A program made the translations under genes and the position numbers. Shown here piece by piece: positions 17,301 through 25,657 of a stretch of 52,456 nt of DNA (positions are counted from its first letter, which is position 1; each line of letters opens with the position of its first letter). The notes beneath the pieces are model-generated. The model was given only the letters and a program-made list of their open reading frames with translations. It did no database searches and was not told where the DNA came from. The DNA is from JAAYYY01 sp964602995 (lineage in GTDB: Bacteria; Chloroflexota; Anaerolineae; Promineifilales; Promineifilaceae). The stretch lies in the NCBI GenBank assembly GCA_964602995.1, contig CAZRTM010000014.1, positions 1 to 52,456 on the forward strand. The letters are read 5' to 3'.

Positions 17301-17928
17301 TGGCCTGTCGTTTTAAAGCTCCCAGCCGCGGGCGGATTTCAGAGAGAATATCATGAACCCGTTCCAGGTTGCGTTGCGTTTCCTGTAAGCGGCGCAGCGT
17401 CTCGGCGCGTCGTGCCTGATAATGGCTAACGCCGGCTGCCTCTTCAAACAGGGCGCGCCGTTCTTCAGCGCGCAGGGAGAGCGCCTGGTCGATGAGACCC
17501 TGGCCGATGATGGTATAAGTGCGCTCGGCAAGGCCGCTGGTGGCCAGCAGATCCTGTACGTCACGCAGGCGCATCTTCTGACCGTTGATCAGATATTCGT
17601 TCTCACCGGAACGGAAGGCGCGGCGGCTAATTTCTACTTCTGTGTAATCAATCGGGAGCCAGCCGTCACTGTTGTCTAAGGTCAGGGTGGCCTGGGCCAT
17701 GCCCGCACGAGCGCGGCTCTGGCTGCCTGCAAAGATCATGTCCGTTGTGCGCTTGCCGCGGAGTGTGCTGTAACTCTGCTCACCCAGAACCCAGCGCACG
17801 GCGTCGGCAATATTGCTCTTGCCGCTACCGTTGGGGCCGACAATGGCCGTAATACCGCTGTCGAAATCAAATTCTGTTTTGCTGGCGAACGTCTTATAGC
17901 CCTGGAGCTGTAATCGCTTTAGTTTCAT
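14377..17928 (-). CDS. smc: Chromosome segregation protein SMC
   Basis: The protein has 1183 residues, full length for bacterial SMC. Walker A GPNGSGKS lies at 31-38, and the N-terminal head contains GEQSYSTLRGKR. Long coiled coils run from about 165 to 500 and 660 to 1000, and a hinge from about 510 to 640 (with AALGARLNTLILPD). The C-terminal head carries the ABC signature LSGGERS (1086-1092) and Walker B ILDEVDAMLDEANV (about 1112-1125). SMC forms a DNA-entrapping ring with ScpA and ScpB, neither of which is in the window, and organises chromosomes. It starts 16 bp after rlmI and is the last gene of the operon beginning at 21453. No strong ribosome binding site is seen before the ATG. Confidence 0.97.
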   Translation of the reverse strand: MKLKRLQLQGYKTFASKTEFDFDSGITAIVGPNGSGKSNIADAVRWVLGEQSYSTLRGKRTTDMIFAGSQSRARAGMAQATLTLDNSDGWLPIDYTEVEISRRAFRSGENEYLINGQKMRLRDVQDLLATSGLAERTYTIIGQGLIDQALSLRAEERRALFEEAAGVSHYQARRAETLRRLQETQRNLERVHDILSEIRPRLGALKRQANRARNYEQVETDLRQLLRVWYGYQWDRKREALRRQRQAAAEAETAWKAERKRMAEQQDEIDRVRRRISQLQDEISHDRTAREELREQREGIQRQVAVLSERRASLQRQVDDIKADLPRLEEQRNHAQEELATATNDLDKAQVQLREQQEELKQFNQSFEATQAEIDRWNSTIQDLEQAQRNSSRKLSQAEGQLTQLRERLQEREKQADSTGNGSLQVASEQVTVLEQRVSEAQQRVDDLQEQRQAVHRQQSEARKKVKALQQEQRELDRQHNQLVNELARLEARRDLLDQMRQREVQVSDDVSILGRLASFVTIPAEYQTALEAALGARLNTLILPDRDSLWRLLKANGAKDRLLAVASSDVRATPPGELPDHPDVLGWAYDLIKVKAGAKPLAELLFGPVLLVSSREAAYTVARELPPHALAAAPDGFIAYAGGLVDVRPADPQHSVLAHEEAFRVAQQQVKEKKQSVRNSEAGQEKKRSELEKAQAVLDRLSGEEQKLNRSLNEASQHLSKQQRELDRAQQKREFLHQQQQAHIQELERLRTRITSVQGIIEEEQEQIVRLESRTHEARIRLQELPVAEAKQQRQAQKQEIESARTIVAGRQAVVESRRATFQQIEGQLRRQQERLERLSREQRQLDIDVSEEKLRQLQKKIGQIDEALQPKTARLKELQQSLRQLEERLIASQRKAHDLETNYTQMTVALSQRENQLEGLEERIRADLGLVALEFDEEHGGQDPLPFSEVVDHLPKVDELPEGIEKNIQEARAQLHRIGSVNPDAPVEYEETQERYDFLTQQVEDLNHTEKRLRAVIAELDDLTSRAFADTVNEVNGIFGEMFERLFGGGSAHLALTEPDDLTISGVEIVCRLPNRRQQRLGLLSGGERSLTAAALIFALLKVAPPPFCILDEVDAMLDEANVTRFRTVLYDLAENSQFIIITHNRGTVQAAQTVYGISMGADSASQVLSIKPEEYVNGGD

Positions 17929-17944
17929 AGAATAACATCGTTGA

Positions 17945-19153
17945 CTAAATCACCCGCAACAGGAATCCCTTCAGGTATGCGGACTCCGGGAAGGTCAATA
18001 AGGTAGGGTGATCTGGCCCCTGTGATAAATGGTATAGAATCTGCGCATCGCGACCGGCGTCAGCCACCGCTGAAAAGACCACTTTCTGGAAGAGGTCGGA
18101 GCTGATGAGACCAGAACATGAGAATGTAGCGAGAAAACCTCCCGGACGCAAGAGACGGAAGGCCAGCCAGTTGAGATCTTTATAGCCTCGAGTGGCCGCG
18201 TTTACGTCTTTCTGCGTGTGCGCAAATTTGGGTGGGTCGAGGATTATCACGTCAAACTGCCGGCTCCTATCGCGATATTCTCGCAACTGCCGGAAGGCGT
18301 CGGCGGCAATGTACTCATCGGCTGCGCGTGGTGGAAAGTTGCGAGCCATATTGTCCCGCGCTTCTTCCAGGAGTTGGGTAGAGCTGTCGACGTTAATGAT
18401 GGAGCGCGCCCCACCGGCGGCGGCGAATAGAGCGAAGCCACCAGTGTAGGAGAAGAGATTGAGGACATCTTTGTCCTGAACGAAGCGCGGCTGGCCGAGA
18501 AGGGCGCGATTCTCCCGTTGGTCCAGGTAGAGGCCTGTCTTGTGTCCTTGAAGCAGATCGACCACGAACTCCAGGCCATTTTCCTGCACAACCATATTCT
18601 GCGGCGGCTCAGGTCCGGCCAGCATGCCCGTGGTCTGTTCGATGCCCTCTTTTTCGCGGACGTCCACGTCAGAGCGCTCCACAATTCCATGGGTAGTGGG
18701 CACCTGCTGCAGCAGCAACTGTGCCAGCAGCTCTTTGCGCCGGTCGATGCCAGCGGTCAGCGCCTGCAGAACGAGGTAATCGCCGTAGCGGTCGACTACC
18801 AGCCCTGGCAGTTGGTCAGCCTCGGCGTTGACCAGGCGATAGGCTGTGGTCTGGGGCGCGAGGTTCAGAGCGTCTCGAGTAGCAATGGCCTGTTGCAGAC
18901 GGGCACGCCACCATGCTTCGCCGACTTCCTCTCCTTCGGTCCAGCTTAGAATGCGCGCCCGTATCTGTGAATGGGGGTTGTAGTAGGCGGTGGCCAGCCA
19001 CATCCCATCGTGAGCGCGAATGGTCACCAGATCACCGGCGGCCGGTTGGCCAGCGACGGAGCGGATAGCTCCCGAGAAGATCCAGGGATGGCGGTTTTGG
19101 ACCGGTTTCTCACGCCCCGGCTTCAGTTTTACAGTGGCCGTCACCTGCTCCAT
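17945..19153 (-). CDS. rlmI: Class I SAM-dependent rRNA methyltransferase, RlmI family
   Basis: The protein has 402 residues. An N-terminal PUA domain (about 1-80, with RHPWIFSGAI) is followed by a central EEHEE-like region, and then a Rossmann methyltransferase domain. That domain has LNLFSYTGGFALFAA for SAM binding, IINVDSS, and FDVIILDPPKFAH, which holds the NPP-like catalytic loop. It ends with FLATFSCSGLIS, where a Cys suits an m5C methylase. RlmI methylates C1962 of 23S rRNA; the exact target here is assigned by family only. It lies 3 bp after mog and 16 bp before smc, so it is translated from a shared message. Confidence 0.88.
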   Translation of the reverse strand: MEQVTATVKLKPGREKPVQNRHPWIFSGAIRSVAGQPAAGDLVTIRAHDGMWLATAYYNPHSQIRARILSWTEGEEVGEAWWRARLQQAIATRDALNLAPQTTAYRLVNAEADQLPGLVVDRYGDYLVLQALTAGIDRRKELLAQLLLQQVPTTHGIVERSDVDVREKEGIEQTTGMLAGPEPPQNMVVQENGLEFVVDLLQGHKTGLYLDQRENRALLGQPRFVQDKDVLNLFSYTGGFALFAAAGGARSIINVDSSTQLLEEARDNMARNFPPRAADEYIAADAFRQLREYRDRSRQFDVIILDPPKFAHTQKDVNAATRGYKDLNWLAFRLLRPGGFLATFSCSGLISSDLFQKVVFSAVADAGRDAQILYHLSQGPDHPTLLTFPESAYLKGFLLRVI

Positions 19154-19156
19154 GCG

Positions 19157-19657
19157 TTATATGGCCCGGTGACCAGACTCGGCGCCCGAGCCGCCCGTCA
19201 GCAGTTCCAGAGCATGGGGAAGAACGGGTAGCAGGATCTGCAGATTCTCGCGTACGGCCTTTGGGCTTCCCGGCAGGTTGATGATCAACGTTCGGCCTCG
19301 AATACCAGCGATGCCGCGGGAGAGCATGGCATGCTGCGTCACTTTGAGGCTTTCAGCCCGTAGCGCTTCGGCAATGCCCGGCGCTTCACGTTCAATGACC
19401 GCTCTGGTTGCTTCCGGGGTCACATCTCGGGGAGCAAAGCCGGTGCCGCCTGAGGTCAGTATCAGGTGTATCCCGGCCGTAGCCCACAGGCGAAGCGTAT
19501 TGCTGATGGTATCGAAATCATCAGGAATGATCTTCTGCTGGCTAATCTCCCAGGAAGTGTATTCCTCAATCATCTGGGCGATGAGCGGGCCGCTACGGTC
19601 TTCATATTCTCCTATGGAGCCACGGTCACTAATGGTCAGGATACCCAGCGTAAACAT
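19157..19657 (-). CDS. mog: Molybdopterin adenylyltransferase, MogA/MoaB family
   Basis: The protein has 166 residues. It opens with LGILTISDRGSIGEYEDRSG. The molybdopterin-binding core LILTSGGTGFAPRDVTPEAT is clear, followed by GRTLIINLPGSPKAVRENL. This family adenylylates molybdopterin, the step before molybdenum insertion into the cofactor. It is relevant to the molybdenum hydroxylase at 42838-46552, though the two loci are 23 kb apart. It sits 2 bp after the PHP-AlbA gene and 3 bp before rlmI. MogA and MoaB cannot be cleanly separated by eye. Confidence 0.92.
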   Translation of the reverse strand: MFTLGILTISDRGSIGEYEDRSGPLIAQMIEEYTSWEISQQKIIPDDFDTISNTLRLWATAGIHLILTSGGTGFAPRDVTPEATRAVIEREAPGIAEALRAESLKVTQHAMLSRGIAGIRGRTLIINLPGSPKAVRENLQILLPVLPHALELLTGGSGAESGHRAI

Positions 19658-19659
19658 GG

Positions 19660-21453
19660 TCAGCGTCCGTTCTCGGCCTGCTCAATCAGGCCCATCCAGG
19701 CATCATTCAGCCCGCTGTCGGTGACCCCATAGAAGATACGGATGCTATCGCCGTTGCGCATAGCCAGATCATACCAGATGTGCTTGTCTCGCTGGCGTTT
19801 GTCCAGGAGGGCCACATTGCCGTGCCACTCTATCTTCTCTGGATCCGGCGGGTTGTCTTCGGTCTGGGTGATGGCATAGTGCCAGAGTTTTCGCGCCGAC
19901 GAACGAGTAACATTCTGGATATGATTGCCATTGCGTAGATCGTGGACGGTATGGTAGATGGTCCCGTTCCGCTCATTGCTTTCAACGACTTCAACGCCAG
20001 TACTTGGCGGCTGCGACGCGCCGCTCTGGTTCTGAGGCTGTGGTGTGTGAACCTGTGTCGCATGGGTAGTGCTATCCTTGACGGCGGGGGGTGATGGTGG
20101 AATGAAGTGATTGCGCTGTGGCTGGTTGGCTATTCCCAGGCTACGTTCGACCAGACGCACAATCTCATCACGGACAGCCATGTTGGTTTCCGTTTCGTCG
20201 CGGACGTAGAAGCGGCTGTCATCGATGGCGTAAGGCAGGTCCTCGCCCGGCTGTACTGTAATGCGGACGACGTTGTTGCCCTGCGTCATCAGGCGGTCGA
20301 TGTCCACATTCGGCTCGGGGCTGAAACGGCGCGAGATAGCGTTCTGAATCTCCTCGATGGCCTGGTTGGGATTGCGAACGCCAACCGGCTTCTCTTTGGG
20401 ATTGGCCGATACGCCGACGTAGATGGTGCCACCGTTGGTGTTAGCCATGGCACAGACATCTTCAAGGATGCGGTTAAAGTAACCACCGCGCTTGGTCATG
20501 CTGGGATGGAATGATTGGACGATGGTCTCGCCTTCTTCACGTGCTGCCTGCACAAAGTCTATAGGCTGCGCTTTGCCACGATAGGGACGAGTGAGCGAAA
20601 AGTCATTGCCGGCTAACACCTCTTTCAGGTTCTCGAAAGAAGTTTCTTCCAGCAGGACTTCCGTTACCCGGTCGCCTATGCCCAGAACCTTGGGATCATC
20701 CGGATCTCGCACCAGCCGGTGAGCATCGGAGCCTTGAATACAGCGCATGGGGCGCGGATATTCGGGCTTGGAGCCATCGAAGAAGCGGCGCGTGGTATAG
20801 CGCCCTCTCTTTTCCAGATCGGTCACTTCCAGGACGTGTAGATGGGGATCCTGTGTATAGGCAATACGCGTTTGTCCGCCGAAATCAAATCCACGCATGA
20901 TAACGCCGTTGCCGGAATTTGCGTGGGCAGCGATGACAATTCCGCCAGCCTGATTGATAATGCGATAGGCTGTGAGAACGTCTGATGTGGCGCCGACCGT
21001 GGCGCTGCCCTGGTTGATCAGGTCGCGTGGCACGTTCAACGTCAGTAGCAAATGTTCAAGAAATGTGACGTCGGTTTCGGGCGGAAAAATGCCTAAAATA
21101 TGAAAGCCAAATGTCGCCGTAAATTCGAACCCAGGCAGCACCAAAATTTTACTCAGAAGACGGCGGTACTCGTCCAAACGTCGCTGCTCTTCCGGTTCAA
21201 TCCGTTCCAATTGCTCCAGCAATTTGAGTTGGTCAATGGCTTTCTTCATCGTGGCATACCCAGCCACGGTGTTATGGTCAGTGAAGGCAATAATATCCAG
21301 GCCACGAAGCTCCGCCTGCCTTAAAATATCCAGGAAACTGATATGGGGATCCATATAGTCGCTGGAGCCGGGCGTGTGCAAATGTAAATCCACTCGCCGC
21401 CACTGGCGGTTGCCTGGCCTGGCTTTGCCTTTGCGTCTGCCAGATTTACTCAC
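19660..21453 (-). CDS. PHP-domain phosphoesterase fused to an AlbA_2 (Schlafen-like) domain
   Basis: The protein has 597 residues. The start is GTG at 21453, with AAGGAG 9 bases upstream. A PHP domain fills about 20-290: VDLHLHT (His24, His26), AFTDHNT (Asp59, His60), a Glu in PGFEF (110), AAHANSG (His177) and GSDAH (241-245) are the metal-binding positions. From about 305 to 440 an AlbA_2 domain follows, with ILEDVCAMANTNGGTIYVGV. After a Pro/Gln linker (445-485) there is a C-terminal region of about 110 residues that I do not recognise. PHP domains hydrolyse phosphoesters; AlbA_2 domains bind nucleic acid. A nucleic-acid-related role is likely but unproven. It is the first gene of the operon with mog, rlmI and smc. 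Confidence 0.8.
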   Translation of the reverse strand: MSKSGRRKGKARPGNRQWRRVDLHLHTPGSSDYMDPHISFLDILRQAELRGLDIIAFTDHNTVAGYATMKKAIDQLKLLEQLERIEPEEQRRLDEYRRLLSKILVLPGFEFTATFGFHILGIFPPETDVTFLEHLLLTLNVPRDLINQGSATVGATSDVLTAYRIINQAGGIVIAAHANSGNGVIMRGFDFGGQTRIAYTQDPHLHVLEVTDLEKRGRYTTRRFFDGSKPEYPRPMRCIQGSDAHRLVRDPDDPKVLGIGDRVTEVLLEETSFENLKEVLAGNDFSLTRPYRGKAQPIDFVQAAREEGETIVQSFHPSMTKRGGYFNRILEDVCAMANTNGGTIYVGVSANPKEKPVGVRNPNQAIEEIQNAISRRFSPEPNVDIDRLMTQGNNVVRITVQPGEDLPYAIDDSRFYVRDETETNMAVRDEIVRLVERSLGIANQPQRNHFIPPSPPAVKDSTTHATQVHTPQPQNQSGASQPPSTGVEVVESNERNGTIYHTVHDLRNGNHIQNVTRSSARKLWHYAITQTEDNPPDPEKIEWHGNVALLDKRQRDKHIWYDLAMRNGDSIRIFYGVTDSGLNDAWMGLIEQAENGR

Positions 21454-21521
21454 TATAAAATCTCCTTATTTTCAAATGGCTTCTCCTTCAAATTAATAAT
21501 TGCCGGTTGAAGCTTGAAGCT

Positions 21522-21905
21522 TTAATGTGCTTGCGTCTGTCGGGCATCGATTAACTCTTTGACAACCCTACTCAACTCATTTGGTGAGTAGGGCTTCAGT
21601 ATAAACAGATCGGCGCCCGCTTCAGTGACTTCCTGTTCAACCCGTTGGTCGCCGGACACCATAATAACGGGAGTTTCCCTAAGCGTGCCACTCTCGTGTG
21701 TTCTCAGCAAGCGCAACATGTCAATTCCAGATGTCTCGCTGTCAAGATAGCAATCGATGATGAAAGCGCTGACACCAGAATCGGCTTCTGCCAGAGCAGT
21801 GCGCACGTTGCTGAAAGTTGCAACTGAGTAACCGTCCATTTCAAGGATGATCCTGATCAGGCTGGTCGTATTGGTATCGTCGTCAACTACAATGATCCTT
21901 AACAT
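21522..21905 (-). CDS. Stand-alone response regulator receiver protein (CheY-like)
   Basis: The protein has 127 residues, a single receiver domain with no output domain. The acidic pocket (IIVVDDDTN), the phospho-acceptor Asp in AFIIDCYLD (about residue 51), the Ser of MVSGD and the Lys of ILKPYS are all present, so it should be phosphorylatable. It was probably co-expressed from its own start upstream of the PHP gene, whose GTG lies 68 bp downstream. No histidine kinase is in the window, so its partner is unknown. Confidence 0.9.
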   Translation of the reverse strand: MLRIIVVDDDTNTTSLIRIILEMDGYSVATFSNVRTALAEADSGVSAFIIDCYLDSETSGIDMLRLLRTHESGTLRETPVIMVSGDQRVEQEVTEAGADLFILKPYSPNELSRVVKELIDARQTQAH

Positions 21906-22126
21906 TATTGTTCGTCTGTATTGTGAGGTAAGGTATTAGCCGATCGTTGCATTTGATTAGCAATTTGTATGAGAGTCACTCGCCTCGTCCCATGAACGCT
22001 TCCCAGGAAATGGGCACTCAGATTGAAGTGTTCCGTGCGTGGTCCCCACCAAGAAGAACTTTGCAGGGAGTCGCCGGTGAGAGACCAGCGACTCCATTAG
22101 TTACGTTTCAGAAATGACACTACCCG

Positions 22127-22339
22127 CTACCCGCGATCACCAAGGGCTGCAATACCTCTCATCAGTCCGACGATGCCGATAGCCGACTTAATGGCATCAC
22201 CGGTCGAGATCTGTGGTGGACCCCCACCGCTTTCTTCAGCGGTGCGATAGAGCAAATAGGCGGTACCCACACCGATCAACGCGCCGATGAACGCGCCAAC
22301 AATCAGCGTTTTCGTCTTCCAATTATCTGTTGTTGACAT
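22127..22339 (-). CDS. Small single-pass membrane protein, glycine-rich helix
   Basis: The product has 70 residues. A short polar start (MSTTDNWKTKT) is followed by one helix with small-residue spacing (LIVGAFIGALIGVGTAYLLY) and a polar tail with a second weak hydrophobic patch (AIGIVGLMRGIAAL). AGGAG lies about 10 bases before the ATG. It overlaps the 3' end of the gene at 22323-22892 by 17 bp, a sign of coupled translation. It is of the small YtxH-like kind seen near Chloroflexota membrane genes; I cannot name it further. Confidence 0.6.
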   Translation of the reverse strand: MSTTDNWKTKTLIVGAFIGALIGVGTAYLLYRTAEESGGGPPQISTGDAIKSAIGIVGLMRGIAALGDRG

Positions 22340-22892
22340 ACCTGTTAATCTCCTGGGTAATAATCTCCTTCAATCGCTTAAGAAATGTGCGTGCAAAGGC
22401 TACTGTGGCATGAGCGCTAATGACCGGCCTGGCCATTTTCGGAGTCAGCCGATCTGTTGTGCCGCGAACTGAGGAAATGGCATTTTCCACTCGCCACAGT
22501 ATCGGCAATGACTCGTCTTGCGGGCCTTTTTCCTTTTTGCGCTGCCGGTTGTAGAAGTAAAGCCCCACAGCGCCGGCGCTGGGCAGAGCGCATAGCAACA
22601 ACAGCGGCATGAGCATGATGATGGTAAAGGCATCGGCTACACCTGAAAGTAGCGAGCGATAGTAGGCCTGCCTGGTGTCAATAGCAAACCAACTACCAAC
22701 GACAGAGAGCCATAGCATGGCCACAATGAGTCCAATCCACAATAGTACGACCAGACCAAGTGGCAAGGAAACATACAGGCGATTGAATCGACGCCTGGCC
22801 TGGCGGCGCGCAAGCTGTTCAGCCGTCGGTTGGGGAAGGTCGCGGGGCGGAGGTGGACTAAACTGTGACGCTGTAGTCATCTCTGAGGTCAT
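22323..22892 (-). CDS. Two-helix membrane protein of unknown function
   Basis: The product has 189 residues. A Pro-rich and then basic N-terminus (RRQARRRFNR) precedes a first transmembrane segment (about 41-66) and a second (about 88-112). The cytoplasmic tail has a charged NRQRKKEKG stretch followed by an amphipathic region to the end (residues 130-189). The start at 22892 is close to a promoter-like element; the Met four codons later (22880) is an alternative. It shares a transcript with the small protein at 22127-22339. No known family was recognised. Confidence 0.6.
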   Translation of the reverse strand: MTSEMTTASQFSPPPPRDLPQPTAEQLARRQARRRFNRLYVSLPLGLVVLLWIGLIVAMLWLSVVGSWFAIDTRQAYYRSLLSGVADAFTIIMLMPLLLLCALPSAGAVGLYFYNRQRKKEKGPQDESLPILWRVENAISSVRGTTDRLTPKMARPVISAHATVAFARTFLKRLKEIITQEINRYVNNR

Positions 22893-22898
22893 GGAAAT

Positions 22899-22927
22899 AT
22901 TGTATCATACATGCTTGCTATTGCGAA
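22899..22927 (-). promoter_or_regulatory. Candidate promoter, possibly giving a leaderless transcript
   Basis: On the minus strand TTCGCA (22927-22922) and TACAAT (22904-22899) are 17 bp apart. Transcription would begin near 22892, which is the A of the first ATG of the gene ending at 22323. That would give a leaderless message, or use of the second Met at 22880 with a very short leader. This is from pattern reading only. Confidence 0.35.
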
Positions 22928-23005
22928 CGGTTATTCCCATGAAGTATAGAGCGAGACTATTGGAGCTATATAAGCGGTTATCACCTGTGCACTGGAGTGC
23001 CAGCC

Positions 23006-23347
23006 TCAAGGTTCGCTACAACTTCCAAGATTGGTCCCCGAGAGGTTGCCCCTCTGATCATAGCATTGGCAGAAGCGTGCATTTTCCCCTTCGCCTTCCC
23101 ACATCAGGTAGATCACACGGCCCTGCGCACAGTGGTCGTCGGTGGATGGAGCGCCCATCCACTGCACAGCAATTCCTTCGGATCCCCGCTCCTGGATCAG
23201 GAACAGGCGTAGGTTCCGCTCTGGCTCAGAGCCAACCTGGATTTGGTGCTGGGTGGCCAGAACGAAGGCGAATACCGGCAGACTCATGACCAGTAGCCAG
23301 AGCAGAACCAATAGTAGATAGAGCAGTCGTCTTAACCAGGGACGCAT
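23006..23347 (-). CDS. Small secreted or membrane-anchored hypothetical protein
   Basis: The product has 113 residues. A basic start (MRPWLRR) and a long Leu-rich hydrophobic stretch (about 8-31) act as a signal peptide or anchor. The remainder is polar, with four Cys in the second half (DDHC, FCQC, GSC) that could form two disulfide bonds outside the cell. It begins 46 bp after the glgP stop, so the two may share a transcript. No family was recognised. Confidence 0.55.
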   Translation of the reverse strand: MRPWLRRLLYLLLVLLWLLVMSLPVFAFVLATQHQIQVGSEPERNLRLFLIQERGSEGIAVQWMGAPSTDDHCAQGRVIYLMWEGEGENARFCQCYDQRGNLSGTNLGSCSEP

Positions 23348-23393
23348 CGTTTTCTCTTAGTCCGTTTGCGCGGCGGTTTGCAATGTGCAGCCA

Positions 23394-25535
23394 TCAGTCA
23401 CCGGCAGCGGTTTCTTTCATTGCTGTCAGGTAGAGGCGTTCTGTATACTCTTTTACCATGCGGCGTGTGCTGAACCGCGGCGCGCAAGAGCGGATCGACT
23501 CACGCATGATCTCAACCCAACCACGCGGAATGTTATCGCGATCGCGGTCGTAGTAGAGCGGCACAATTTCCTGCTCCAGGAGATCATAGATGTCGTTGGC
23601 GTCAGACCAATCCTGCGCTTCATGGTCCTCATGCACCAGGCCATCACCGATGGCCCAACCATTTGCCCCGTTATAGCCCTCAACCCACCAGCCGTCGAGG
23701 ACGCTGAGGTTGGGGATGCCGTTGATGGCTGATTTCATGCCGCTGGTGCCGCTGGCTTCACGTGGACGACGAGGGTTATTCAGCCACAGGTCGACGCCCT
23801 GTACCATGTAGCGAGCCATATGCATGTCGTAATCTTCGATGAAGGCCACACGGCCGCCTAACTCGTTATGCTTGGCGTGCGTGTAAATGTTTTGGATTAA
23901 CATTTTGCCCGGGTCGTCGGCCGGGTGTGCTTTCCCGGCAAAGACGAGCTGAACCGGGCGGTGTGTATTCAAGAGAATGCCGCGCAGACGGTCGAGATCC
24001 TTGAAAATCAGATTGGCGCGCTTGTAAGTGGCAAAGCGACGGGCAAAGCCGATGGTCAGGGCATTGGGGTCTAACAGGGTGCCGCTGGTTAAGACCTGTG
24101 TCGGATCGTCGCTGCCCCTGACCCAGCGGCGACGGACTCGTTCGCGGAACAGACCCATGAGCTTCTGCTTCATGACAAGGTGCAGGTTCCACAACTCCGA
24201 ATCTGGAATATCGAAAAGACGTTCCCAGATTCCAGGATCGTCCTGGCGCGTGACCCAGTCAGGGCCGAGATACTTATTAAACAGCGCGTGCATTTCGCTG
24301 GGTAACCATGTGGGAAGGTGCACGCCGTTGGTGATATGCGTGATTGGTACTTCGTCCACGGGGCGACCGGGCCAGACGCTCTGCCACATCTCGCGCGAGA
24401 CTTCGCCGTGCAGCTTGCTCACGCCATTCACCTGGCCAGAGGTGCGCAGCGCCAGCACGGTCATATTGAAAGCAGTGCCCCAGGACTCTTCATAGCGACC
24501 AAGTGAGAGAAAATCGTCGCGGCTGATGCCTAACTCTTCCCAGAATGTGGAGAAATATTGCTCTACCATGTGGAAGGGGAAAGCATCGTGACCGGCCGGA
24601 ACAGGAGTATGCGTTGTGAAGATCGTCTGCTCGCGTACCTGCGCCAGGGCCTGCTCGAAGGGTATGCCGGTTGCCACCTTCTCGCGTATCAGCTCCAGCA
24701 CCAGGAAGGCAGAATGGCCTTCATTCATGTGCCACACTTCGGGGTGGATGTCCAGGGCGCGCAATGTGCGCACGCCACCGATGCCCAGCATAATCTCCTG
24801 CCTGATGCGCACCTCGCCATCGCCTGAGTAGAGGCGGGCCGACAGTTCGCGGTCCCAAGGATCGTTCTCTTCAACATCGGTATCCATCAGATAAAGATGG
24901 ACACGTCCCGCTCGCACATCCCAGATGCGAGCGTAGACGTTGCGGTCGCCCAGCCTTACACTGACCTTAAGCTCTTCACCGTCCTCTCTGTAAACAAGCC
25001 GGATCGGCGCCTGATTCATATCAAGCTGTTCATAAATTGCTTCCTGCCACCCGTGGGAGGGAATGCGCTGGCGGAAGTAACCCTGAGGGTACATGAAGCC
25101 GATGCCGATAAGGGGCAGCCCCAGGTCGCTGGCTTCTTTGGCATGATCGCCGCTCAAAATGCCGAGGCCACCGGAGTAGATGGGCAATGAATTGTGCAGC
25201 CCAAATTCTGCCGAGAAATAGGCAATCTTTTTGTCTAAAAGCTCGGGGTAGGTCTCTGGATACCACAAATGCCCGTTCTCAAGTTCGCTGTCAAGCTCCA
25301 TCATCACTTTATTGTAGTGACGGCAGAAGGCGGAGTCGTTGGCAGCCTCGCGTAATCTTTCCGGGCTAATCTCCTGTAACATTTGCACAGGATTATGTTG
25401 GGTGCTGCGCCATAGAGTCAGATCCAGTCGCTTGAAAAGTGCTCGCGCGTTCGGATTCCAACTCCACCATAAATTGTAGGCAAGCTCTGGTAACCGGTTA
25501 ATCTTCTCCGGCATTTTTTCATCTAACGGTGTCAT
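23394..25535 (-). CDS. glgP: Alpha-glucan phosphorylase (GT35)
   Basis: The protein has 713 residues, the shorter form of the family common in thermophiles and Chloroflexota. It starts with the DUF3417-type region (LPELAYNLWWSWNPNARALF) found on these enzymes. The core has AYFSAEFGLHNSLPIYSGGLG, NEGHSAF and FTTHTPVPAGHD. The pyridoxal phosphate lysine is in EASGTSGMKSAINGIPN near residue 595-615. The enzyme releases glucose 1-phosphate from alpha-1,4-glucans with phosphate. No other glycogen gene is adjacent. The ATG at 25535 has a purine-rich GAGAGGAAC site upstream. Confidence 0.95.
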   Translation of the reverse strand: MTPLDEKMPEKINRLPELAYNLWWSWNPNARALFKRLDLTLWRSTQHNPVQMLQEISPERLREAANDSAFCRHYNKVMMELDSELENGHLWYPETYPELLDKKIAYFSAEFGLHNSLPIYSGGLGILSGDHAKEASDLGLPLIGIGFMYPQGYFRQRIPSHGWQEAIYEQLDMNQAPIRLVYREDGEELKVSVRLGDRNVYARIWDVRAGRVHLYLMDTDVEENDPWDRELSARLYSGDGEVRIRQEIMLGIGGVRTLRALDIHPEVWHMNEGHSAFLVLELIREKVATGIPFEQALAQVREQTIFTTHTPVPAGHDAFPFHMVEQYFSTFWEELGISRDDFLSLGRYEESWGTAFNMTVLALRTSGQVNGVSKLHGEVSREMWQSVWPGRPVDEVPITHITNGVHLPTWLPSEMHALFNKYLGPDWVTRQDDPGIWERLFDIPDSELWNLHLVMKQKLMGLFRERVRRRWVRGSDDPTQVLTSGTLLDPNALTIGFARRFATYKRANLIFKDLDRLRGILLNTHRPVQLVFAGKAHPADDPGKMLIQNIYTHAKHNELGGRVAFIEDYDMHMARYMVQGVDLWLNNPRRPREASGTSGMKSAINGIPNLSVLDGWWVEGYNGANGWAIGDGLVHEDHEAQDWSDANDIYDLLEQEIVPLYYDRDRDNIPRGWVEIMRESIRSCAPRFSTRRMVKEYTERLYLTAMKETAAGD

Positions 25536-25657
25536 TCCTTTGTTCCTCTCTTTTCAGTTTCGCGCGTGGGAAAAGGGCTGGAAAATATATTACTTGCGAT
25601 TGTCACCAGGCTCCACATTTTTGTAGTGACGTTTCGCAATTGCTCCACTTGACCCGT

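Noticed and set aside
21906..22126. Gene or RNA between the receiver protein and the small membrane protein
   Set aside because: No frame, hairpin terminator or RNA fold could be supported in this interval.
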